From: Rhodospirillaceae bacterium
Lineage (GTDB): Bacteria > Pseudomonadota > Alphaproteobacteria > Rhodospirillales > Casp-alpha2
Length of the DNA stretch: 64,000 nucleotides
Direction: 5' to 3'
Assembly (NCBI GenBank): GCA_016845145.1
Contig: JAERTE010000073.1
Span: 1 to 64,000 of the forward strand
The notes beneath the pieces are model-generated. The model saw nothing but the letters and a program-made list of their open reading frames with translations. It made no database searches and was not told the DNA's origin. The first letter of the stretch is position 1; every line of letters begins with the position of its first letter. Below, piece after piece: positions 1-8,989 of this stretch. The position numbers and the translations under genes are program-made.

Positions 1-117
1 ACCGTGCAGGTCAATTGGTATTATGACGTGGAAGATGACACGATGGAGGAACTCGGCGAAGAGTTCGCCGAGGATTTAAAGGCCGCCAATTTCAATATGA
101 TGCCAGTTGACGGTTAG
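1..117 (+). CDS. C-terminal end of a SiaC-family (DUF1987) regulatory phosphoprotein, cut by the window edge
   Basis: An open frame runs from the first base to a TAG at 115-117 and gives 38 residues. The tail has a Trp-Tyr-Tyr-Asp segment, then an acidic helix (EELGEEFAEDL) and a short hydrophobic end. That pattern recalls the C-terminus of SiaC/DUF1987 proteins, which are phosphorylated partners of SiaB/SiaA-type switches acting on diguanylate cyclases. Only the tail is visible, so the family call rests on pattern memory. It faces the integrase tail to tail across an 83-base gap. Confidence 0.5.
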   Translation, partial: TVQVNWYYDVEDDTMEELGEEFAEDLKAANFNMMPVDG

Positions 118-200
118 TTCCCTTTTGTCCGCTCAGGGTCAGAAACAGACTGTCTAACCTGCGTTCCGGAATGTCAGCTCTTCGCCTCCAAGCAGAGCTC

Positions 201-1181
201 TTATTGAAACTTCAGAACGACATCCTCTGCCCTCAAGTGCGTATACCGAAACAGCATCCTAGGATCACGATGTCCACTGATCAGAGCGACCTCAGGCATC
301 GTTAGGCCCATCTCAAAGAAGCGACTGATGGCTTCGTGGCGAAGGTCATGAAATCGTAGGTCGTCCATTCCAACTCGTCGTTTCAGGCGTCCCCAAGCCA
401 ACTTCAAGGCATTCGTCGTGATTGGGAACAGGTCGCCTTCTGTCTCTGATAGGTCCTTGATGATCGAGACCGCTTTGGTGGTCAGAGGTATGGTTCGAGA
501 GAGACCGTTCTTAGTCAATGGTATGTGGAGTGTCTTCGCTTCAAGATCGACGTCCTGCTTTCGTATCCTGACAATCTCACCTCGCCTCATACCTGTCTCA
601 ATCGCCAACCCAATGACGCACGGTAACCACCAAACGTGGCTCTTGTCGCACCCTTGGATGAGTTGATCGAACTCCCCCTCATTAAGGCGTCGTTGCCTTG
701 GTTTCCCTGCTGGCGGCTTTGTGATGTTTGCTACAGGGTTCACATAGAGAGGATAGCCCCATTCCTTGATCGCCACATTGAAGGCATGTTGCAGGACAGC
801 CAGATGTCGCCTTACGGTGCCACCAGAGACTTCCTTAAGACGCTCATCACGATACCGCCTGAATACATCTGGAGTCGCGTGGGCAAGGGAGTAGGCGGTA
901 AGTTTCTGGTTTAACAGGAACTGAATCAGTGACCCCTCAGTCTTAGCACCCCACTTATGAACCACGATCTCATCACGGTAGCGTCGTAGCAGATCGCCAA
1001 CGGTCTGTTGCTCCAGATCAGAGCGTGACGGGTGCAAACCCCTGCGGTCGATCTCTGCCTCTGTTTGTCGCGCCCATGCAACCGCATCTGGCTTCTTCTT
1101 GAAGCTGCGGGTGATGGATGGTTGCCCTGATTGTCTTATCTGAACGTGCCACGATGAGCCACGTTTCCTGATACTTGCCAT
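201..1181 (-). CDS. Tyrosine recombinase / phage-type integrase
   Basis: This is a site-specific recombinase of 326 residues, the usual size for island or phage integrases. The N-terminal part is an Arm/SAM-like DNA-binding region and the C-terminal half is catalytic. The full catalytic set is visible: Arg199 (in MRRGE), Lys224, His278 and Arg281 (HDLRH), His304 (SGH) and the nucleophile Tyr313 (RYTH). I chose the ATG at 1181 over a longer upstream start because AGGAG lies 7 bases before it. It sits 107 bases from the 3' end of a tRNA-Thr on the same strand, the standard arrangement for an element integrated at a tRNA 3' end. The catalytic domain looks intact, so it is probably active. No duplicate of the tRNA 3' end is visible to its left, so the far boundary of the element is outside the window or lost. 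Confidence 0.93.
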   Translation of the reverse strand: MASIRKRGSSWHVQIRQSGQPSITRSFKKKPDAVAWARQTEAEIDRRGLHPSRSDLEQQTVGDLLRRYRDEIVVHKWGAKTEGSLIQFLLNQKLTAYSLAHATPDVFRRYRDERLKEVSGGTVRRHLAVLQHAFNVAIKEWGYPLYVNPVANITKPPAGKPRQRRLNEGEFDQLIQGCDKSHVWWLPCVIGLAIETGMRRGEIVRIRKQDVDLEAKTLHIPLTKNGLSRTIPLTTKAVSIIKDLSETEGDLFPITTNALKLAWGRLKRRVGMDDLRFHDLRHEAISRFFEMGLTMPEVALISGHRDPRMLFRYTHLRAEDVVLKFQ

Positions 1182-1288
1182 GCGAAATCTCCTAAGCACT
1201 GTGCCAAACGTGTGCCAAGTTGACTTCTAAGGATGATCTGGAGTTTCTCTCGTAAACCCTAAGGTACTGGTATCGTTCACTAAGGAAA

Positions 1289-1364
1289 TGGTGCCGCCTG
1301 GGTGACTTGAACACCCGACCCCCGCATTACGAATGCGATGCTCTACCAGCTGAGCTAAGGCGGC
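1289..1364 (-). tRNA. tRNA-Thr (anticodon CGU)
   Basis: A full cloverleaf reads on the minus strand. The acceptor stem GCCGCCT pairs with AGGCGGC, followed by discriminator A and an encoded CCA (1289-1291). The D arm has AGCTCAGCTGGTAGAGC. The anticodon stem TCGCA/TGCGG (one wobble pair) encloses the loop TTCGTAA with anticodon CGT. The T arm carries GTTCAAGTC. The length is 73 nt plus CCA. Its 3' end faces the integrase gene, which makes it the likely attachment site. Confidence 0.97.
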
Positions 1365-1436
1365 CCAATTCCTGAGCCTTCCTATCTCTCACGGCGCGGC
1401 TTCTGTCAAGGTTTTCCCGTGCGGCTGCAAGGCCTA

Positions 1437-2108
1437 TCAATCTCGCATAACAGACAGCCGGACGATCGAGTCGGGTGCGGCCTGCTCCGCATTGTGCGTC
1501 CACAAAGGCTCCGGTACGTCCGAATAGTCATGCCAGATTTTCAAAGGCCCAAACCAGCTTTTGTGCCATTGGGGTCTGAAATTCCAATTGTAGGGCAAGA
1601 CAAACGGCCGATACCCCGTATCGTCCACCGCCTTGGCAAAACCCGCCTGATCGTTCAGCGCCATGCGGGCCAGCTCTTCACCGTTGTGAAACACAATGGA
1701 TGAATCGATCTCCGCCGCGCAAGCCGCCCATGCATCGAATACCGGCCGCGCCGCTTCGGTAAAGAACAGCACGCCGGTATTGTATTCCACCATGTCACCG
1801 GAAATGCCGCCATAGCGCCGCGCCCAGGGGCATTCGCAGATTGAGCACGCCAATCCGAACCGCCGGGCCTGCTCGAAACCGAAGCTCAAGTCATCGAGCA
1901 CGACGGTATCCGCATCAAGAAACAAGGTTTCATCAAAGGGCGTGAATTCCATCATCCGCGCCTTGTCGAGCAGCGTGCTGCCGGCCGGCAATTCGGCGAC
2001 CTCCACCGGCAGGTCGGGGTGCACGCGCTGTAGCGATTCGCACGAACGTGCCAATACGGCGGCGTCAAAGTTTCCCCAAACCACATATAAAACGCCGCGT
2101 GTCGCCAT
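1437..2108 (-). CDS. Small glycosyltransferase-like protein with a DxD motif
   Basis: A 223-residue protein with a nucleotide-diphospho-sugar-transferase-like pattern. It has an N-terminal beta strand (GVLYVVWG), then FLDADT at 63-68, whose Asp65-x-Asp67 would bind metal and the nucleotide sugar. Later come an EYNTGVLFF segment and an aromatic C-terminus. It resembles GT8-like or other short GT-A proteins that store or add one sugar; substrate unknown. The ATG at 2108 is preferred over an upstream in-frame start because GGAG lies 8 bases before it and because the longer form would run into the divergent gene. Only 52 bases separate it from the divergent CoA-transferase gene, so the two promoters must overlap. 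Confidence 0.7.
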   Translation of the reverse strand: MATRGVLYVVWGNFDAAVLARSCESLQRVHPDLPVEVAELPAGSTLLDKARMMEFTPFDETLFLDADTVVLDDLSFGFEQARRFGLACSICECPWARRYGGISGDMVEYNTGVLFFTEAARPVFDAWAACAAEIDSSIVFHNGEELARMALNDQAGFAKAVDDTGYRPFVLPYNWNFRPQWHKSWFGPLKIWHDYSDVPEPLWTHNAEQAAPDSIVRLSVMRD

Positions 2109-2160
2109 TGGCCGCACTCCGTTTTTGCAATCATCTGTTGACGTCGATAATCTCCCGCGC

Positions 2161-3396
2161 ATGGAAACGACACAAGAACAACCCGTTGGACAAGCGGCAA
2201 CGACAGCGCCCCTTCCGCTCGAGGGCATCCGGGTGATTGAGTTCTGCCACATGGTCATGGGACCGACCTGCGGCATGATATTGGCCGATCTGGGTGCCGA
2301 CGTGATCAAAGTCGAACCCCTGCATGGCGACACGACGCGCCGCCTCGTGCACCAGGGATCGGGCTTCTTCGCTTCCTACAATCGCAACAAGCGTTCCATT
2401 GCCCTGGACCTGAAAACCCGGCAAGGGATTGAAGCCGCCAAACGTTTGGCGATCAATGCCGACGTGGTGGTGGAGAACCTGCGGCCCGGCGCGCTGAATG
2501 ATCTGGGTCTCGGTTACGCAGACCTCAACCGGGAAAACCCCGGTCTGATCTATTGCGCGCTGAAGGGTTTCCTGAACGGCCCCTATGCCCACCGAAAGGC
2601 CTTGGACGAAGTGGTGCAGATGATGGGGGGGCTTGCCTACATGACCGGCCCGGAAGGCCGGCCACTACGTGCCGGCGCCTCGGTGATCGACATCATGGGC
2701 GGCATGTTCGGTGTTATCGGCATCCAAGCCGCACTTCTAGAGCGCAAGAAAACAGGCGAGGGCCAGGAAGTCACCTCGGCGCTCTATGAAACCACGGTGC
2801 ACGCCGTCGCCCAGCACATGATGCAGTTCGCCGCCACCGGCACGCCCGCCGGACCGATGCCCGAGCGGCCCCGCGCGTGGTCAGTATATGATACGTTTGA
2901 CACCGTAGATGGTGAAAAGCTGTTTGTTGGCATCGTCAGCGACACACAGTGGAAGATTTTCTGTGAGGCATTCGGGCGCGATGATCTTCTTGCCGATGAA
3001 ACACTCGCCACCAATGCACTCCGCTTTCATGCCCGTGATCGCATCATGCCAATCTTGACCGCCATCTTTGGGGCCATGACCCGTGACGAGTTGATGGAGA
3101 CCTGCGATCGTGTCGGCCTGCCATTTGCGCCGATTACCCGGCCGCACGATCTGTTCGACGATCCACACCTGACCCAATCGGGCAACCTTTTGGATATTAC
3201 GCTTCCCGATGGCACCGCAACCTGTGTACCGGGCTTGCCGTTGGAGCTCGGCGGTCGACGCACGCAAGTCCGCCGCGACCTGCCACATATCGGTGAGCAC
3301 GGCGTTGAGATATTGCAAGAAGCCGGTTTTTCCGAAACCGAGATCGCAGCCATGCACGATACCGGCGCGGTGTTGCGCGCTGAAGAGCCGGGTTAG
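2161..3396 (+). CDS. Family III CoA-transferase (CaiB/BaiF type)
   Basis: A 411-residue protein of the CaiB/BaiF family, which moves CoA from an acyl-CoA donor to a carboxylic acid through an aspartyl intermediate. Family marks visible are the LEGIRVIEF opening near residue 20, a GADVIKVE strand near 45-52, an NRNKRS..LDLK stretch near 74-85, VENLRPG near 105-110 and a candidate catalytic Asp149 in the ALDEVVQ segment. The C-terminal part has the typical FDDPHL and LPLELGG-like segments. The length is normal. The ATG at 2161 matches the usual start; the ribosome site is weak. Its TAG overlaps the stop codon of the convergent hemY-like gene, leaving no room for a separate terminator. The substrate cannot be told from sequence. 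Confidence 0.88.
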   Translation: METTQEQPVGQAATTAPLPLEGIRVIEFCHMVMGPTCGMILADLGADVIKVEPLHGDTTRRLVHQGSGFFASYNRNKRSIALDLKTRQGIEAAKRLAINADVVVENLRPGALNDLGLGYADLNRENPGLIYCALKGFLNGPYAHRKALDEVVQMMGGLAYMTGPEGRPLRAGASVIDIMGGMFGVIGIQAALLERKKTGEGQEVTSALYETTVHAVAQHMMQFAATGTPAGPMPERPRAWSVYDTFDTVDGEKLFVGIVSDTQWKIFCEAFGRDDLLADETLATNALRFHARDRIMPILTAIFGAMTRDELMETCDRVGLPFAPITRPHDLFDDPHLTQSGNLLDITLPDGTATCVPGLPLELGGRRTQVRRDLPHIGEHGVEILQEAGFSETEIAAMHDTGAVLRAEEPG

Positions 3397-4772
3397 CTGG
3401 TCACGGTTAATGCACGGTTCTCTGCAGACGTCGCATCGCCATCATTTGCCGCATCATTTGCCACATCATTTGCCAGGCGGCTGACATGCGGCGGACGCCG
3501 CCATCCGAACGTATCGAACCCACCGCAATTGCCGCAGAGCACCGACCAATCCGAGACCGCATTGCCACACGAGCTGCAAACCCACGCCGGGTCTGCCTCA
3601 GCGGCAGCGGCGCGCGCAAGCCAGTCGCGCGCCTTGGCGGAATCACCATGCTCGGCTTCCTCCAGATCAGCCCACAATCTGCAGACCCGCGCCTCGTCCG
3701 CATCGGCGGTGATGGCCGCCAAGTGCTCGCGCGCTTCACCCCAGAGCTGTGCATCCAACGAAGCCCGGGCCATGGCAATACGGCTTTCGGGATGATCCTT
3801 ACTGCCCGCGGTCAACCGCTCCGTCGCCTTCACCCGCGCCAAGCCGTCAACGGCGGTGGACGCATGCCAATAAGCCTCGAGAAGATCGGGATGCGGGCTT
3901 CGGTTCCAAGTTTTAGAGAGCACATCAAGCGCGCGACGACTTTTTCCCTGATCAATCAATGCATTCGCATGCTGAACCACGGCGGGCAAGAAATCGGGCG
4001 CTTGGTCGTACGCCATCTTGAAACGGCGCGTTGCTTCGGTGCGATTTCCCGCACGTGCCAATTCAACACCTTGTTGCAGAGCCAGCACCGCCTTGCGGTG
4101 ACGGTTGTCGTCACGGGTGATCACGCCAAGGCGCTGCTGCTCGTCGCTTGTCACCTGTGCATCGAGCCATTTGCCGGCATCAATTTGCAAATCGAACAGG
4201 CTGGCCGAGACCCAATCACTTTTTGGCTGCAGGCGGTAAGCCCGGCGCGCCAGCTCCAGCGCGCGCTCATTGTCACCGTTGTTCATCGCCTGGGTCAGCA
4301 ACCCACGCAGGCCCAGAAACTCCGTTTCCGGATTTTCGGTCATCTCCTGGAAGAACCGCGTCGCGGCGGTGTCGTCGCCGTTTAGCTGTGCCGCCTGCGC
4401 CGACAAAAGCAGCGTCAACGGCGGCTCATTGAGCAGAACCTCGGCGCGCTTCACTTGCCGCCCGGCCTCATTGGCATCCCCGGCGGCAACAGCGACCATG
4501 CCGCGCGTCAAGGCCCGGTACCCCTTGGCCCGCCGGCGGCCCTGCCAAGCTTCGCCCATGCGCCCCGGCGCGCGAATGAGCGCCACCCATATCCGATACG
4601 CCAATGCCGCGATCAGCGCCACGCCCGCCGCCGCCGCAATCAATACTGCGAATGAAGTCTCCACCCGGTAGCCTTGCCAATCCAAGGAAACGGATCCCGG
4701 ACGGTCCAGCAGCCACACCACGCCGGCAACAGCCACGAAAACGACGATCAGGAACCAAAGGGCACGCACCAC
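3393..4772 (-). CDS. hemY: HemY-like TPR membrane protein with C-terminal zinc ribbon
   Basis: A 459-residue protein. Two hydrophobic segments (about 5-25 and 40-63) form the HemY N-terminal domain, and a long helical TPR-like repeat region follows. In the proteobacterial family this protein is linked to late heme synthesis, but its reaction is not established. A zinc ribbon is visible near the end: Cys399, Cys402, Cys413 and Cys416 (CSSC...CGNC). The last 30 residues contain an Ala-Asn-Asp repeat encoded by near-identical 12-base units (about 3442-3476), likely a replication-slippage product. It is the last gene of hemC-hemD-mic60-hemY, starting 6 bases after the mic60-like gene. Its stop overlaps the stop of the convergent CoA-transferase gene. 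Confidence 0.85.
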   Translation of the reverse strand: MVRALWFLIVVFVAVAGVVWLLDRPGSVSLDWQGYRVETSFAVLIAAAAGVALIAALAYRIWVALIRAPGRMGEAWQGRRRAKGYRALTRGMVAVAAGDANEAGRQVKRAEVLLNEPPLTLLLSAQAAQLNGDDTAATRFFQEMTENPETEFLGLRGLLTQAMNNGDNERALELARRAYRLQPKSDWVSASLFDLQIDAGKWLDAQVTSDEQQRLGVITRDDNRHRKAVLALQQGVELARAGNRTEATRRFKMAYDQAPDFLPAVVQHANALIDQGKSRRALDVLSKTWNRSPHPDLLEAYWHASTAVDGLARVKATERLTAGSKDHPESRIAMARASLDAQLWGEAREHLAAITADADEARVCRLWADLEEAEHGDSAKARDWLARAAAAEADPAWVCSSCGNAVSDWSVLCGNCGGFDTFGWRRPPHVSRLANDVANDAANDGDATSAENRALTVTS

Positions 4773-4778
4773 GTTCGG

Positions 4779-6077
4779 TTACTCCTTCGTCGCGGCGCTA
4801 AGCGACGACACGGCATGTATATGCAGTGCAGCCAGCGCACGTTCCGTCGCCAAGCGCGACTTGGCGCGCTCAATCCATGGCGCGACCGCGCGCCCTGCTT
4901 CCTCGGACAAGGGGGCGATGTCACTTGCCGCATCGACCGTGCCCGCCAGGTCGCCGGCAGCTAGGCGGCTTTCGGCACGCGCCACCAATGTCTCCACGGA
5001 TTTGTTGCTTCCCTTGCCGTCCGTACGTCGGATGGTCACCAGAGAGCCAACCCGCGCAGCCACCTTGGCGAACCAACCTTCGGCGTTCTGTCTGCGCGCC
5101 TTGGCAACAACTGGTCCCGCCAATTCGGCAAATTCATCGCGCAAGACAATCAACGTCGGCACACCGGTTTTGGTGGACTTTCCAAGCGTCAGCAAAGCGG
5201 CGCCGAGCCCGGGGTCCTCGCCCGCCAAGGCTTTTACAGCGTCAAACTCCCGCAAGTAAGAACTGCCGGAACGCGCCGCATCACGCAACTGCCCAACCGC
5301 CAGCAAAATCGCTGCGCGAGACGCATCGCCCGCTGCAACTGGCTCGGGCCGCTTCTCCACCGCTGCCAGCCGTTTCTCCACGCCGGCCAAGGTATCGCGA
5401 TTGGATGCTGTAGCGGCTTGCGATTTCTCCAGATGCGCCATGCGCTCTTCCAGCTTCCGAGCATCCGCCTGGGCGGCTTGCAGCGCCGATCTTTGCTCGT
5501 TGACGATCGTACCGACCTCCGGCGCACGATTAACTTCCAACGCCGTTAAACGGTCGCTCAATACCTGTAACGACTGTTTCGCTGCGGCCGTCTCTTCAAC
5601 CCGCGCTGCGGCTTCGGCCATCTCCCGCACCGATGTCATGGACTTCTCGACCGCCTCCAACCGGGTTAATGCCTTTCCCAAGTCTTGGCTCAGGCGCTCG
5701 CGTTCTTTCTCCAGTCGCGCGATCGTCTCGTCTTTGGCCAGATTGGCGCCGGCCTGCGTTTCAAGCGCGGCAACGCGCTCACTCAAGCTCGGAACCCGCG
5801 GGTCTTCCGCTTCGAATATCGGTAATCCTGGGATCTTATCCGCAATCTGGGGGTACCAGTGCGGATAGGTTAAATAGCCCACACCGCCACCCAACGCGAT
5901 GATCAGCACAAATACCACCCATCCGGCACCGCCACCTGATTTCTTGGGTCCGACCTCAGGTTTCGGTCCTGATGGTGCAGCCGCCTTGTCGTCAGTCGAT
6001 GTTTTCGGCACCGGGGATGACTTCGCGGTGCTCTTTTTTCGGGTGCCCCCGGTCGTGGTCTTCGCGGTCCGCGCCAT
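4779..6077 (-). CDS. mic60: Mic60/mitofilin-like inner-membrane protein
   Basis: A 432-residue protein in the layout of alphaproteobacterial Mic60. A basic, Lys/Thr/Pro-rich cytoplasmic N-terminus (1-50) is followed by one transmembrane segment (about 52-70), a long coiled-coil stretch (about 95-240, rich in Ala/Glu/Lys heptads), and a C-terminal helical mitofilin-type domain (about 255-432). Such proteins are reported to shape intracytoplasmic membranes and contact the outer membrane, and are the bacterial relatives of the mitochondrial MICOS core. The location between hemD and hemY is the diagnostic gene order. The start ATG at 6077 has GGAG 8 bases upstream. The sequence is low-complexity in the middle, so the call leans on architecture and context. 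Confidence 0.78.
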   Translation of the reverse strand: MARTAKTTTGGTRKKSTAKSSPVPKTSTDDKAAAPSGPKPEVGPKKSGGGAGWVVFVLIIALGGGVGYLTYPHWYPQIADKIPGLPIFEAEDPRVPSLSERVAALETQAGANLAKDETIARLEKERERLSQDLGKALTRLEAVEKSMTSVREMAEAAARVEETAAAKQSLQVLSDRLTALEVNRAPEVGTIVNEQRSALQAAQADARKLEERMAHLEKSQAATASNRDTLAGVEKRLAAVEKRPEPVAAGDASRAAILLAVGQLRDAARSGSSYLREFDAVKALAGEDPGLGAALLTLGKSTKTGVPTLIVLRDEFAELAGPVVAKARRQNAEGWFAKVAARVGSLVTIRRTDGKGSNKSVETLVARAESRLAAGDLAGTVDAASDIAPLSEEAGRAVAPWIERAKSRLATERALAALHIHAVSSLSAATKE

Positions 6078-6173
6078 GGCTCGCTCCGTTAATTCGTCTA
6101 TATCTGGCCTAAACTCGTTTGTCTTCGTATAGCAGATTCATCGGGCCGAACCCAGCGACCGCTTTCTCTCTTG

Positions 6174-6881
6174 TCACGTCTCGTCGAACAAAGCCAGCAA
6201 TGCCGTTTGCTCCGGTTTGGAGGCCGTAAGAATTTCGGCCCAGGGCAGATCGGCGACAGTGCGGGCGACATTGGCACTGAGGCAATAGGCCCGAACGGTC
6301 GCAAGCGATTGTTCCAATTGCGCAGCCTTGATCAGGCGCTTGAAAGTGTCGCCGGTGCGCGGAGAATAAATCAGCACACCCTCCAAATTTTCCGCCGCCA
6401 ACTCGTCACGGGCAACAGCCGGAAGATCAACTTCCCTCTGAGCGCTGTACATCACCTCGCGCCGATACGAAAACCCATTTTCCTGCAACATCTCCGCAAG
6501 GTCTCCCGCGACCTTACTGCCCGCCGGGTGCAACAACATACCTGCCTCCGGGTCAAGCCGCCGAGCCGCCAAGGCAGCGAGATCATCGACATCTCCACCG
6601 GCCGAAGAGATATCCGAAAACCCAAGCTCCCGGGCCGCCCGCGCGGTTGCGTCGCCAACGGCGAGAACCATGATATCGCGAGCCGCGTTATTTCGGACAA
6701 AAGCCCGCGCGCCATTGGCGCTTGTCAATAATAGCGCCTGCACGCCCGTCAGATCGAGCGGCGGCGCATCGGAATAGGTGATGGCCAACAACGGCGCCGC
6801 GATGGCATCTATCCCGCGCGCGGCGAGCGCCGCAAGCAAGCCTGCGGCATCTTCTTGCGGCCGGGTGACCAGAACCCGCAC
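6174..6881 (-). CDS. hemD: Uroporphyrinogen-III synthase
   Basis: A 235-residue protein that would close and invert ring D of hydroxymethylbilane to give uroporphyrinogen III in the cytoplasm. The opening VLVTRPQEDA, the LLLTSANGARAF segment near 50-60, and GVLIYSPRTGDTF near 165-178 match HemD, a fast-diverging two-lobed family. The start is GTG at 6881, 13 bases after the hemC stop, with a GGGGA ribosome site. The ATG at 6888 is out of frame. A 96-base gap separates it from the mic60-like gene. Confidence 0.92.
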   Translation of the reverse strand: MRVLVTRPQEDAAGLLAALAARGIDAIAAPLLAITYSDAPPLDLTGVQALLLTSANGARAFVRNNAARDIMVLAVGDATARAARELGFSDISSAGGDVDDLAALAARRLDPEAGMLLHPAGSKVAGDLAEMLQENGFSYRREVMYSAQREVDLPAVARDELAAENLEGVLIYSPRTGDTFKRLIKAAQLEQSLATVRAYCLSANVARTVADLPWAEILTASKPEQTALLALFDET

Positions 6882-6893
6882 AGGTCATTCCCC

Positions 6894-7823
6894 TCAGTTG
6901 AAAATATCGTCACCGGCCCGGGCGCGGAGTTCACGTCCGGCGTCATCACCAATTGCGGCGGCATCACTAGCCGCGCCATTTCGCTCGGTCTCAAACATTT
7001 CCGAACCGTCCTCGCGTGCCACCAAACCGCGCAGCCGTAACTTGTCGCCGTCGATCTCGGCCAGGCCGCCGATGGGCGTGCGACACGATCCGTCCAATGC
7101 AGCGAGAAGCGCCCGCTCCGCCGTGACCCGGATTTGCGTCTCCGCGTGGTTGATTGCGGCCAACCAGTCCAGCACCCGCGTATCGTCTTTGCGACACGTG
7201 ATACCAATGGCGCCCTGCCCAACAGCCGGCAGCATCTCTTCCGGCGCAAGTACGGCGCTCGCCTTGTCGGCCAAACCCAACCGCCTAAGCCCCGCATAGG
7301 CCAGCAACGTCGCATCGACCACACCATCGGCCAACTTGCCGAGCCGCGTTTGCACATTCCCACGCAGCAAGGTGACCTTAAGATCGGGCCGCCGATTGAG
7401 GATCTGTGCCTGACGCCTAAGCGAGGCGGAGCCAATCACGCTGCCGGCCGGCAATTCCGCCAGGCTAGGTGCGTTCAATGAGAGAAAGGCGTCACGCGGG
7501 TCTTCGCGCTCCAGAAAGGCGGCCAATTCAATGCCATCGGGCAGAAACGTCTCCACGTCCTTAATGGAATGCACGGCGATATCGACGCGGCCATCGAGCA
7601 GCGCCACATCCAGTTCCTTGGTGAACAAACCCTTGCCGCCCACCTCCGCCAGGGGCCGGTCCAATATGGCGTCGCCGGTGGTCTTGATTTCCATAATCTC
7701 AATGGCGCCCGGCGCCGCCAGCTCTGCACTGGCGCCAGCCAACAGATCGCGTGTCTCATGGGTCTGGGCCATAGCCAGCGGGCTACCCCGGGTACCGATA
7801 CGAAGAAGCGGTGCGGCGTTCAT
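6894..7823 (-). CDS. hemC: Hydroxymethylbilane synthase (porphobilinogen deaminase)
   Basis: A 309-residue enzyme that joins four porphobilinogens into hydroxymethylbilane. Visible marks are [10 protein letters not shown] at 8-17, the catalytic-aspartate loop HSIKDV (Asp89), the SLRRQAQ segment near 135, LLRGNVQTR at 152-160, and Cys247 in GSCRTP, which carries the dipyrromethane cofactor. Length and all motifs are normal. It is the first gene of the leftward heme/mic60 operon and is divergent from tsaD, with 83 bases between start codons. Confidence 0.97.
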   Translation of the reverse strand: MNAAPLLRIGTRGSPLAMAQTHETRDLLAGASAELAAPGAIEIMEIKTTGDAILDRPLAEVGGKGLFTKELDVALLDGRVDIAVHSIKDVETFLPDGIELAAFLEREDPRDAFLSLNAPSLAELPAGSVIGSASLRRQAQILNRRPDLKVTLLRGNVQTRLGKLADGVVDATLLAYAGLRRLGLADKASAVLAPEEMLPAVGQGAIGITCRKDDTRVLDWLAAINHAETQIRVTAERALLAALDGSCRTPIGGLAEIDGDKLRLRGLVAREDGSEMFETERNGAASDAAAIGDDAGRELRARAGDDIFN

Positions 7824-7906
7824 GGCGGTTCCTTAGTCCTCATTCAAAGCTAGCGTGCTTCGGCGCGCCGTCCTATGGTCGGCGGCATGGAAGAATTGGC
7901 TTATAC

Positions 7907-8986
7907 ATGATCGTTTTGGGGATTGAAACCAGCTGTGACGAGACCGCCGCTGCCGTGGTCACCGATGGCGGCGGCCCGCATATTCTGTCAAACGTGGTGC
8001 TGTCACAATTGGAGGAGCATCGCCCCTACGGCGGCGTCGTGCCCGAGATCGCGGCGCGCGCCCATGTTGAGGCCATTGACGGCATTGTCGCCGAAGCCAT
8101 GGCGGACGCTCATATGGATTGGGATCGACTGGACGGCGTTGCCGCCACCGGTGGTCCTGGATTGATCGGCGGCGTTATGGTCGGTGTCATGACAGCCAAG
8201 GCATTGGCTTATGCGCGCAATCTGCCATTTGTCGCCGTCAACCACCTGGAGGCGCATGCGTTGACCGTTCGGCTTTCAGGCGATGAGACCGGCAATGAAA
8301 TTACGTTTCCGTATTTGCTGTTGCTGGTCTCCGGCGGCCATTGCCAGGTGTTGAGCGTCGAGGGCGTGAGCCAATATCGGCGGCTTGGAACCACCATTGA
8401 CGATGCACTGGGCGAGGCGTTCGATAAAACCGCCAAGATGATGGGATTGGGATATCCGGGCGGGCCGGCGGTGGAGCGCTGGGCAAAGGACGGCGACCCG
8501 GCGCGTTTCGATCTGCCACGCCCGATGAAAGGTCGCCCGGGCTGCGATTTTTCGTTTTCCGGTCTGAAAACCAAGGTCCGGCAAACCATCGAAGGCCTGC
8601 CGCCGGGCGCGCTTCAAGACCGCGATATGGCCGACCCTGGCGCGTCGTTCCAGCAAGACGCAGGGGATGCATTGGTTGATCGTTGCGCCAACGCCATCGA
8701 CATGTTTTTGGAAGAACACCCAAACCAAGGGCCGCTGGTGGTTGCCGGTGGCGTCGCAGCCAATGTCGCCTTGCGAGGCCGGCTGGAAACATTGGCCGCC
8801 GATAAAGGTATCGGGTTTGCGGCCCCGCCCATCGCGCTATGCACCGATAACGGCGCCATGGTCGCCTGGGCCGGACTTGAACATTTGCGGCTAGGGCATA
8901 CTGACGCGCTCGACTTCAAACCCCGGCCACGCTGGCCACTCGACCCTGACGCGCCGAAAGCGGCCTTTGCCGGCGTTAAAGCCTGA
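7907..8986 (+). CDS. tsaD: tRNA N6-adenosine threonylcarbamoyltransferase
   Basis: A 359-residue ASKHA-fold enzyme that transfers the threonylcarbamoyl group to A37 of ANN-decoding tRNAs, working with TsaB and TsaE. It opens with [16 protein letters not shown] and carries the metal-binding His113 and His117 (NHLEAH), the LVSGGH phosphate loop near 143-148 and VVAGGVAAN near 276. The ATG at 7907 gives the standard N-terminus; earlier in-frame starts would add unrelated sequence. A 7-codon reading frame starting at 7887 ends with TGA overlapping this ATG (ATGA), possibly a coupling device. Divergent from hemC, as in many alphaproteobacteria. Confidence 0.97.
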   Translation: MIVLGIETSCDETAAAVVTDGGGPHILSNVVLSQLEEHRPYGGVVPEIAARAHVEAIDGIVAEAMADAHMDWDRLDGVAATGGPGLIGGVMVGVMTAKALAYARNLPFVAVNHLEAHALTVRLSGDETGNEITFPYLLLLVSGGHCQVLSVEGVSQYRRLGTTIDDALGEAFDKTAKMMGLGYPGGPAVERWAKDGDPARFDLPRPMKGRPGCDFSFSGLKTKVRQTIEGLPPGALQDRDMADPGASFQQDAGDALVDRCANAIDMFLEEHPNQGPLVVAGGVAANVALRGRLETLAADKGIGFAAPPIALCTDNGAMVAWAGLEHLRLGHTDALDFKPRPRWPLDPDAPKAAFAGVKA

Positions 8987-8989
8987 GAC

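Noticed and set aside
3440-3480. Tandem 12-base units near the hemY end
   Set aside because: Only about three imperfect copies inside a coding region; explained as slippage giving an Ala-Asn-Asp repeat, not a CRISPR or regulatory array.
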